Assembly (NCBI RefSeq): GCF_026151205.1
Contig: NC_087072.1
Span: forward strand, 15,825,669-15,889,668
DNA: 64,000 bases
Direction: 5' to 3'
DNA from: Bolinopsis microptera
Taxonomy: Eukaryota; Ctenophora; Tentaculata; Lobata; Bolinopsidae
Position numbers and translations under genes: made by a program
Part shown: piece by piece, positions 48,401 through 60,400 of the stretch
Layout of the letters: every line of letters begins with the position of its first letter
Position numbering within the stretch: the first letter of the stretch is position 1
Notes under the pieces: generated by a model
Told to the model about the DNA's origin: nothing
Database searches by the model: none
What the model saw: only the letters and a program-made list of their open reading frames with translations

Positions 48401-51400
48401 CCAAGAAGGTTTCATAATGTTATATCTCTCACGGTTTTCGCAGGAACACGTCTTAAAGTTGATGTCGTGGTGTCAGTAAAATGGGAAAATAAAATGAAAA
48501 CTTTCAAAAAAAATATACCTACCACAACGACTTGTGGTTGAGGATATTGTTGATGAACATAACCTTGACCGGGCTGACCTTGAACTGGGGGGTACACCTG
48601 AGGAAATCGAAGTAGTTCAAATTCAGAATAAGCTAAAAATGATTCGTTACAAATACACTTGTGTTATTAAGGGGGGGGGGGGGGGGGGGGGGGGGGGGAC
48701 AATGGATATTTTTTTGTGAAACTTGATTTCGAGATAGCAGTTGACCAACAAACTAGGACCAGTGACCGAACTTTTGAGGGGGTCCCGGACCCCAACCGCC
48801 AAACGGTGCCCGCGGGGCAGCCACGCCCATATTTGGTCCAAATTAGGCCCAATTTAGCCAAATACCCTGAACATGCCCAAAACCCAAATTTTAGGTGCTC
48901 TTCTTGTAGCTAGTGGTCTCCTGAACTCGTATATGAAATTTCATCAAGATTGGACAAAAAATGATTGAGTTATGGGCCAAAAACCATATGCCCATATTTG
49001 GGCATACGCACCAAATTTGGTAGATTTCGTCCCATAAATTGGACAAATATCAATATTTTTAAATGAAACTTACTTTATATGAAAGGTAAGCCTAAACTAC
49101 ATATTTTCTATCAGGTATAGCTTTATATCTGTTTAAATGAGGATACTAAGGCGAAAAGACCACAAAAAATGAACTAAATTGCTCGTATCTTGGTTCGCGA
49201 TATTCGCGGAATTGATCTCATTAAAATTGTAACAACTCAATCAGTTTTCAAAGTTTTTCCATGAAATTTTCGGAATCGACTCGAAATCGCATTTCCACCT
49301 TATTTTGAGAACGGATTTTTGATTTAGGCCTCCAAAAAAATTTGGCGGCCAAATTCCAAAATTTTCCCGGAAAAATTCAGAATTTGGCCGCCAAATTTTT
49401 TTGAGGCCTAAATCAAAAATCTGTCCTCAAAATAAGGTGGAAATGCAATTTCGAGTCGATTCCAAAAATTTCATGGAAAAATTTTGAAAACTGATTGAGT
49501 TGTTACAATTTTAATGAGATCAATTCCGCGAATATCGCGAACCAAGATACGAGCAATTTAGTTCATTTTTTGTGGTCTTTTCGCCTTAGTATCCTCATTT
49601 AAACAGATATAAAGCTATACCTGATAGAAAATATGTAGTTTAGGCTTACCTTTCATATAAAGTAAGTTTCATTTAAAAATATTGATATTTGTCCAATTTA
49701 TGGGACGAAATCTACCAAATTTGGTGCGTATGCCCAAATATGGGCATATGGTTTTTGGCCCATAACTCAGTCATTTTTTGTCCAATCTTGATGAAATTTC
49801 ATATACGAGTTCAAGAGACCACTAGCTACAAGTAGAGCACCTAAAATCTGGGTTTTGGGCATGTTCAGGGTATTTGGCTAAATTGGGCCTAATTTGGACC
49901 AAATATGGGCGTGGCTGCCCTGCGGGCACTGTTTGGCGGTTGGGGTCCGGGACCCCCTCAAAAGTTCGGTCACCGGTCCTAGTTTGTTGGTCAACTGCTA
50001 TCTCGCAATCAAGTTTCACAAAAAAATATCCAATGTCCCCCCCCCCCCCCCTTAATGATTGAGATTTTTAACATAAGTATTCTTCTTGGGATGTGAAATG
50101 TGAGGCCAATATTGAGAACTGTGGGGTATCATAATCGAGGTCTATATCGAGGTATTTACTATTTATATGTGGATTCTCGTGGGGAGGTAAAAATATCTTT
50201 CCAGACATGTGACAACCATTAAGTTTAACAAATGAGCTTCCAGTATTGATCAATCAAATTAAAAAACACATCCCCACTAGAATCTACATTATACATCTAC
50301 TATCTACTAAATCATAGATGGGTGATGCATATCTTAAAAACCACGAAGATGTAAAATCAAATCTGACAAACTTGTTGAGGTGGGTACCCTTGCTGAGGTG
50401 GGTACCCTTGTTGAGGGGGATCTGCCTCCTGTTCATAAGATGGTGGTTCATCTTCTTCTTTAAGTTTAACGTAGTCTACCATGATAATAATCGCTATTTT
50501 ACGAATATTGTATAAGTTCATTTTATTGCGGTAAATAATTTGACCATGAAATAGCCCTTGGCCCTAGAGCTGATCACCCCACGTTTAGAAATTTTAGGCA
50601 AGTGCGGAACCGCAAAGTTATTGTGTCACACTTGCTGTTTATAATTGTCGTTTATACTTTTAGAGTACCGCAGCCTAAGATTTGAGAATCCTAGTTTAAG
50701 GATTAGTTATAGATGTAGAAATCTATATTTAAACTAATAACATTAAATAATGTTTGCTAGCGGGAATCGTTAAAAAAAGAGCATATTTTTAGAACCCCTC
50801 CAAGGACCATTAATTCCATTATTTCTGCCGTTGTTTCCTAAAAACCTGCTTAAGTGCAATTCCCGATACAACGTGTATCTATAAAATACCTAGCCGGCGC
50901 AGATAATTAACTGATGGAGCCCGGAACTCAGAACTGCTAACATATACTGCAGTTAATACTCGGTACTGATAAGATCTCGCACAAACACTAATTATGTGCT
51001 CAATTCATTAAATCGCTGAATTTACAATGTAAACATGGTACAGCTATAGTTGTTTTTATGTAACTAAAGACACAACAACAAACAGACAAAAAACGGAGTG
51101 ACAAAGAGAGTATGAGATCACTGATATATGACCCACAAGTCGTGCGCATTGTAGGAACGAGAATATATAATGCGGCACGTGGAAATATATTTGTGACACA
51201 CACGTTCTAGTATTGCGTTGCTGTGAGCGGGACGAAATGCAACACGTGGGAGTCATCCCTGTGTCACGTGGGAGTTATTATTCCTGAATTCTGTCCCATG
51301 TGCGTATCAGAGCACTATAAGTTACAGTATATAAGTTAAGTATATTAAGAGATGTGTAACACTGTTATGTAATGGTTGTTCAATATAGATTATAACTCGA

Positions 51401-54400
51401 GCGTGCTACACTCGATCTTCGAGATTTTTCTAAAAGCCCCCCCCCCCCCCCCCGACAGTTGAAACCAACTTGAATCGATGTATCTTCGGACGCTGATTCT
51501 GAATCACCCCCATGACATAGGGTTAAAATGCTCCCCTGGCAAGATATTGGCGAAAAACTGTCTCGATCACGCGATATCACCGCCGCCATTATACTCATTA
51601 TACTATTTACCCCTAAATACTATATGACCCTGATCATTAGAAACACCCCTAAAAGTTCGTTTTTGAAAAAAAATTTAAAACATCCGTAATTTCTTTTCTG
51701 TTTTAGTTTTGCATTTAATTTTTTGTATGCGTATAGAAAATTAATACGGCTTAAAAATGAGATGTCCGGCGACCTCCTAGCTCACTCACAAGACTCAGTA
51801 GGAGTGATTGAACTGCGAGGGACAATTGAGGCTAACGAATTTACTCATTATTTTCAAAAAAGAACATTCTCGTGTTACGTCCATGATATCCAAGTTGCAA
51901 GTATAATCCATAGTGATTATACTTGATCGAGATCTAAGCTTTAATTATTCGAGGTGAAAATGAGGCTAACCACCTTTTGAGAGGGTGAAATGAGGCTAAC
52001 AAGTATACTTTAGTGTATATTATTGAGCAGGTTCGGTATTGTGACTATCTAATATGTCAACAATAAAAATGTATTCATCCTCTTCAAGCTCAACATTTCA
52101 GAAATCGCCGAGTCTACTTGTAGGAGGCTAAAATGAGGCTAATAAAGAATTTGACCGCATTTTAACTTTAATGTACGGAAACAGGTTATAGACCCACTAA
52201 TAAACTTGTTATTGAAGCCCGAAGGTTATTGATACTTTATCGATATCTAAGCTTCAAATATTCGAGGTGAAAATGAGGCTAACCACCTTCTGAGAGGGTG
52301 AAATGAGGCTAACAAGTATACTTTTGTGTTTATTTTTGAGCAGGTTCGGTATTGTGACTATCTAATGTGTCAACAATACAAATTTATTCATCCTCTTCAA
52401 GCTCAACATTTCAGAAATCGCCGAGTCTACTTGTAGGAGGCCAAAATGAGGCTAATAAAGAATTTGGCCGCATTTTAACTTTAATGTACGGTAACAGGTT
52501 AACAACTCACAAGTTACTTGATATCTATGTTGCACATTTAATTCCTTGGGATTATAGCTTCAAATATTCGAGGTGAAAATGAGGCTAACCACCTTTTGAG
52601 AGGGTGAAATGAGGCTAACAAGTATACTTTTGTGTATATTTTCGAGATGGTTCGGTATTGTGACTATCTAATGTGTCAACAATACAAATTTATTCATCCT
52701 CTTCAAGCTCAACATTTCAGAAATCGCCGAGTCTACTTGTAGGAGGCTAAAATGAGGCTAATAAAGAATTTGACCGCATTTTAACTTTAATGTACGGAAA
52801 CATGTTATAGACCCACTATAAAACTTGTAATTGTAGCCCGAAGGTTATTGAGACTTTATCGAAACTTATGTGAGGTTGGATTGAGGCTACCTTCCCTCCT
52901 TGAGGCAAAATTGAGGCTAACAGATACACTACGCAGAAAAACGTCACTGAGCCAGCTGTCAAGTAGTTGCTGAGCAGCAGCACTCAGCAGCAGTTAGATG
53001 AAGAAAATGAAGTTGAGGAAGGAAATGTATTCTAGAGCTGTTGGCTAGAGTAGGCCCCTTACTTCTATGGAGCTCTCTGGCCAATTGCTCTGGCAATGCT
53101 ACCCATGGGGCCATGTAATACCACATGATCTGATATCATGCCAAATTAGACTCTAAACTATAAAGTATAATAAAAATGGAACTGTTTGAGAAATTTTACA
53201 AGGGAAGTCTTTATTTTGCTTGACACATCTCAAACGCAAGGAAATATTTTTAAACAAATTATAAATATACATTTTTCCCAAAGCCGCAACGTAAGCTGAT
53301 TAATGCACTGATGAATAAAAATCTACGTCAAGCTGCAGAATAACTCCAACATTTAAATCAATACCTCTTCATGGTAGTACAACTGGCGAGAAGGCTAAAA
53401 AAAGCAGTGCAATTAGTTTTGAAATGTGTGATTTTGAAAATAATAAGTGGCTTTCAAATGGGTCAAAAGTGGAGTTATATAAAGAAAATAAAAGCATCCA
53501 ACATTAAAACTATCACTTATAAAATATTATAATAAGCAGGAGTTAGCCTCAATCTTACCTCTCAAATGAATACAGGTTAGGCAGAAACAATTTGAAATTG
53601 AAGGGCTAGTCCGAAGAAGCAATAGAACAAGAAATGCAATGAACACAACCTTGATAGTTAGCCTTATTTTACCCTCCATCAAAAGACAGAAAGGGTAGGT
53701 GGAGTCTACCATCGACCTCAAGTATCCATATAATGTATACCAGGGCAAAGGATAGTTTAAAGGACGTTATTGTTCAAACATAATTCAAAAATTAGAAAAG
53801 ATCTGTTAGCCTCATTTCCCCCTCCATTAGAAGGAAAAAAGGGGTCGGCTGGGCCAGCTTTCAACCTAAAGAATCCATATCATGTATTTTAGGTCAGAGG
53901 ATACTTGGATACGTTATTATTCAAATATAATTCACAACTTAGTAATGACTTGTTAGCCTCATTTCCCCCTCCATTAGAAGGAAAAAAGGGGTTGGCTGGG
54001 CCAGCCTTCAACTTAGAGTATCCATCTCATGTAATTTAGGTCAGAGGATACCTTGATAGACGTTATTATTAAAATATAATTCATGACTTAGTATTGACTT
54101 GTTAGCCTCATTCCCCCCTCCATTAGAAGGAAAAAAAGGGTCGGCTGGGCCAGCCTTCGACCTAGAGCATCAATCTCATCTATTTTAGGTCAGAGGATAC
54201 TTTGATAGACACTATTATTCAAAAATAATTCAAAAATTAGTAATAACTTGTTAGCCTCATTTTTCCCTCAATTAGTGAAAAAATTTCCCTCTTCTCTCTG
54301 GATTCTGAAAGAGTGAGATCTGATGAATCGATTAAACATGTTTAAACTTTTATAGCATGCTTGGAAGGTGTTATTAGGATACAAAATGTAAATGACTCGT

Positions 54401-57400
54401 TAGCCTCAATTTGCCCTCGACTAAATGCTTCAAAACTTTTATTAATCAAAACAAAATTAGTTGAACTATAGATATGTGAAATATCATATGCCTATCTTAA
54501 AAGTTCTTCCTGTGACAATCTTCTAAAGTTAAAATGGGAAAATGTGGTCCATCTCGTGCGAACTTTCCTAATGACCAGGGTCATATACTAGTTCTTAACC
54601 ACTCTTTCACAGTTCATTATTAAGCTTTAATCAATCAGTAGACTATTTTGTTTTCTAATTTTATATAATAAATATTCTATCAGACTTTTGCTTAAGTCTA
54701 GGTCAGCTACGGAAATAACTCGCCGAATGTAGAAGTTGGGATTACAAAGCGCAAGGCAAGCTTGTTCAGAAATTCAACGGCTGTAAATACAGTGTTTCTG
54801 GTCTGCTTGATGAGGAGCAATAAGTTTTTCCTAGCGCCAGCAGGGAATTGTTTAATATATATATAGTCTGAAAACTGGTAAAAGGAGGGATGTAGTATAT
54901 AAATATACTCATGACCCCCGCCCCCCCATATGGATGGCTTATCGATAACTGCAGCTGAAATACTTGCAAACTGTTTAAAAAGTGTGCAGTTGAAAGATGC
55001 CTCCAACCGAGCTAAAGTGACGTAATTCAGGTAAACCTCCGCCGGACGATTGTGTACTGTCAGATCTGAAATTGAAGAACAACCAGAAGATAATGATGAT
55101 GGGTACCAGGGAAGAAGTCATTACTGAGGTAAGAGCAGCTTCGTACTTAGATACGATCGATAAAGCGGCTACCCATTATACTGTTTCATATATTTTTAGA
55201 ATGCTTTCAAACCACAAGTAAGCAAAATGTTGGTTGTATCCGGCGTGGTGTAGGGGCTAGCATCCGTGGCTCTCACCCACAAGACCCGGGTTCGATTCCC
55301 GGCGTCGGAACTTTTTGGCTTAATCGGTTGCAAATTATCACTTTCCCGTAAAAATTGAAAAGATTTGTCGCCCTCCGGGCCTTTATAATATCTTAATGTT
55401 TCACAAATTTTCTTATCGGATTCTGGAAATTAGTTTTTAAATGTTCTCATTTCGGTGTTACATAAATACTAATACATAATATAAATAGCTGCGATATGCA
55501 CTGTTCGTTGAATTTATTAGTTTGTAATACAGTTTGTAATGTCTTCGACCTTCAAGTAAGCAAAATTTTGACGTATCCGGCGTGGTGTAGGGGCTAGCAT
55601 CTGTGGCTCTCACCCACAAGACCCGGGTTCGATTCCCGGCGTCGGAACTTTTTGGATTAATCAGTTGCGAATTTGTATCTCGGTTTCAAAAGTGTGATGT
55701 CAGACTGAAACTCTTTCATCGGATCTTGGAGATTAAGTTAAAAAAAGTTCCACCCCAAATTCACTTATAAATGTGTTCGAATAAATTGGCTACGCCATGC
55801 ACTGTTCGTTAATGTGATTAGTTATTAATGTATTCAAGTAACAAATAAGCAAAATAATGAATGTATCCGGCGTGGTGTAGGGGCTAGCATCTGTGGCTCT
55901 CACCCACAAGACCCGGGTTCGATTCCCGGCGTCGGAAATTTTTGGCTTAATTGGTCGCGAAAATTCATCTCGCTCTTAAAATAATAAGGGAAAATCAACG
56001 CGATCCATACTCTATTATGTGGATGGTTCTCAGAGGCGCTCATCCAAACATTAGGAAATTCACACTTACAACTTTATGAATACCAACGGCTGCACGTCAA
56101 CACTAGTAGTGTTTTGAGTCGTGGTAGTCTAGTGACACGACAGTGACCGCTGCAGCTTGGTGTTATATCACACATGACACTGCACCGGTAGTGTTACTGT
56201 TAGCGGATGGTTCTGTTTATCCGATAACGTATAAATACTGTATCAGTAGTCAATAACTACACAATAACTACAATGAAAATGAATTGTTGGCAGATAAAAG
56301 GTTCATTTTGTGCAAATTGACTTTAAAGATTCCAATTCGGTAATTGCTCTGGGCTAGCTGCTGTCAAATTTAAACTGCACCCACTATAATGTTTCTGAGG
56401 TACTTTGTCGACTATTGAGACTTATGACAAGGTTTCATCATCCTAACTTCTCGGAAAGTGCCTCAAAATCACAAATTATAGTTTGAATTTCTTAGAAAAG
56501 TGCTTAAGTACAGCCACATCAGCAAAAACTCCATGTTATGATGAAAATGACCCGTTCAAACCATTGGTCATCGAAAATAAGACGAAAAATTAGCCTTAAA
56601 CTGTTGTGATGAAACACTGGTTGTAAAATTATGACACGCTGAAATAAAAAATTTAAAAATTTCGTTTTCTGAGAAAAGTGCTTAAGTGCACCAATGTTAG
56701 TGGGAACTTTATCTGCGATCATTCTGACCTAAAATTTTACGACAAATTGATTTGTGATGGTTTAAGAACACCAAAACACTCCCTTCTCCCCAGCGGATTA
56801 AAAAATAGTGGCAACGAGCGGGAATGAAACGTTGCAATTCCTTATAAGATTTTGTTTTCGAATCGGAATTCTACCAGCATTTCGACGCTTGTTTTGACGA
56901 AGAGTCGATTGGTGATAGTACGGGATAATAATAAATAAGTTTTTTCTTTAGTCTAAATTAAATGAAGAACTCAGATGAGTTGGCCAAAAAAGGCCAAGGT
57001 TTTGCGAATTATCTATACTATATTTTAAAATTGACGAATTCCCCCCGGCAACGGGGTCAAGAAAAACCACTGAAAATTGACCTAAAAATGACCCTCTGGC
57101 GTGACCAATTTTTGGAGGACTTCGCCGCTTCGACGCACCGCGCAAACTAGCAAACTAGCAATCGTTGCTCTGTTAATTCGCAGAGCAATGATCTGGAAGG
57201 GTTGACATCGTCAATCAAGACCAATTTCAGCTCGCAAATGGAGTTGAAATCTCGCTGTTTTTAGCAGGGTTGTGAATAAAGGATAGGAATAGGCTATAGC
57301 ATTCTTATAATCTTGATTAAGGCTTTAGATTTTCTATAATTAACGTCGGAAGTGAGGTAAAATAAACGTTAGAATAATGGCGTTATACTTATTTTAGCAA

Positions 57401-60400
57401 AGGTAAACAGCGTCGTTGCTTAGCAACATCAAGAGATTGCACTTGCGCGAGCAAGAACAGATTAGCAACGCGCGTTGTCATGCTCTATTGATGCTTTTCA
57501 TACAAACAAGTTAAAACAAATTCTTTATGTCGTGTATCCTGGGTTTGGACAGGATATGCCCGCTTAAAATACTTCCATCGCGTTACATTACATAATTCTC
57601 AATAAATGTAATAGATTTGTAGTGTTGTAATTAGTTTAAAACTATGATACGTCATAACTAGCTCACATTACAATTTACGCTATGACTATATCCATAACTT
57701 TGGTTGTGATCGATGTTTTTTGATGCAGTAAAAGTATCGATTAGGGAATACTTAAATAAAACCTTTAGGGTCTGCCCACACTACGCCATGTGGCGACGGG
57801 CCACATGGCCTGATTAACCTACACACTGTGTCACCTGGCGTGGATTTAGCAAATCTGCGCCTCTATTCAGAGGCACGGATTTCCTGCCCACACTACGCCA
57901 TGTTGCGACGGGCCACATGGCGTGGGTCAAAAGGCACAGTGTGTTTAGAGCTCCCGCCACTAGTCACCGGATTCACACAACGAGGCGCGTAGTGTGTTTA
58001 GAGCTCCCGCCAGTTGGCGTGGAAACTCTCGGAGAATAGAGGCTCTAAACACACTGTGCCTTTTGACCCACGCCATGTGGCCCGTCGCCACATGGCGTAG
58101 TGTGGGCAGACCCTTATCGTTATCGGCAAATAAAAATCCATACAATTTATATTACGGAGCTAGATCGTAGATAGATATAGATGATAACAAGAAACTATAA
58201 CATAACTGATTTTAAATTTCTTTGAATAAAGCGTTCAGCTAGCGGATGTACAGGTTTGAGGAAGCCTATGAGCTAGGGAAGCAGATAACTTAGTGTTTAC
58301 CTTACCTGGGGACCTCAGGCTATTATATTTATGTTCATAATCATAATCGAATAGAGATTAGGCGGAATGACAGGCTGAGCGCCGCCCAGTAATGTTTACC
58401 ATGTTATAAGGCACCACCATCATACTCGAAAAGAGATTTAAAATCGTACAAGAAAAATGTATGGTCAGGAACAGGTTGTAATAATACGGAATATTGAAAC
58501 TGTCCCTTTGATCACGAATCAATACGAACAAAAATGTAGATTGATAGCAGCGTGAATATGAGGTATATAATAAGATTAGCTATAGAAATGAATAGATATG
58601 TTTCGCTCTATAAGGCAGCTGACCCATGCCGAGTCTATCGAGCACAAAATAAAAGGATGAAACATTTTTCCTGTAAGCTTGTAGCAAAAATATACTAGCT
58701 TGTTGAGTATTACATGCGATGAGCTATTCTTACTTTACATCACAAGATCCAATCATGTCCTAAAATTCCCTACTCAGAGTCAATATCCCATTCACTGTAA
58801 TTGATAAGCTAAGAAGGTACACGAAACGTGTGTGAACAATGTTGCGTTATCCAGCTATTGTCGTGCGAAGTACCTACAGCTTTACACGTCACGAGGCACA
58901 CTGTTCCTTCTCAAGTATTGTATCCTACAAATCTTCTCTCCAGATACTATTTACTCAGGCAATACTATTACTATCGAGAATATATCTATTTATATTTAAA
59001 ACTTGACGAAAAAATCCATAATTTCTGATTCGGAGACGAAAACCAATCGAAAATTTGCTTCATTTTAGGTCAGGCAAGCTAAAACTTTGCAGTCTCAACT
59101 GATTAGAGAATAAAAGTTGTAAAGAAAATTTTGAAGTATATTTTGAAAGGTTCTATTGACAAATCGGCAATTTTGACGGCAAAGCTAGCGTTTCTGAATT
59201 TTATAACCATCACCAATCGATCCGTCATTAAAATTTAGATTTGTAAGTACCGATTATATAGCTTCAGTTGACAGAATCAACATTTAATTAAAAGTATAAT
59301 GGCACTTAAGCACTTTTGTGAGAAAACGAGCTCGTTTTCACAAAAGTGCAATAAATTATTTTTTTCCAGGCCAAAAGACCCACGAACACCAAATTGCCGT
59401 CACTAGGCCAGTTTTGGACGTAAAAAACGGCTTCTAAATGTTTATAGGAAGAGGCAGGGTATAACCAGCTGGGTAATAAAATGTCTTGAGAAAGATGGCA
59501 TCACCGATGCCTTGAATATGGACTATTGCATAATTGATTCTGTATCCAGTCTTCGGAGAGTGAAAATTCGGAAAATTCGATGTAAATTAGTATTAATATG
59601 TAAAATAAATGACCATCCTTACCTAGATCAGATCAGATAATCGAGTCATAGACTACTGAGAGAATGAAATGTTGAATTTTCGTTTTTCCCACCCTTTCAC
59701 AGAATTATCACAATAAAATTTATCAGAACTGTTTATACTCCAACAGTGTCCAGTCTAACTAAGCAGAATGACAAAAAGAGTAGGTGCCCGGTAGGGAAAG
59801 GCTAAATATAAAAATAGGCAAGCCCCAATGATCGTCATGAAAATCAAATTAATTTAACAATGAGTAAGTACAATGAGTAAGTACTAAGTACTGGCACCAC
59901 TAAAATTGCATCACTCTCACTGAATCGCTCGCCCAAATTTTTAAAAATATTTTCGAAAAAAATTAAAAGTAACGTCAATCGATGTATTTTTGGACGCTGA
60001 TTCCGAATCACCTCCATGACGTAGGATAGAAAAGCTTCCCCGAGGAGTTATGGGCAAAAATCTGTTTTTGTCATGTTTTGCTCACGTTTTGTTCACGCGA
60101 AATATTACAAGCCCAATTGCATGGCTACGTATAGACTATAGATGTCTCATAATGTGAATAAGCTCCACGTATTGTGATTTGTATTATAATAATTCTTGTA
60201 CGCTTAATTTATTTTTAGGACTATTTTTACAAACAAAGATCGTGTTGACTGAAACATTTTATCAGGAATATTGAGTGATTCGAGTGATTGTAGCGATTTT
60301 AGCTTTTTTTTTAAAACTTTCCGATTTTAAACTTTTAAACAACAACTTAAGCGGCCATATTGTTTTTGTTCATGGGAGCCGAATTAGACCCGGATCAACA

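Noticed and set aside
48647-50062. Pairs of open frames with identical protein sequence on opposite strands (near 48716 and 49822)
   Set aside because: They are the two arms of the palindrome; no start context, no domain and no splice structure.
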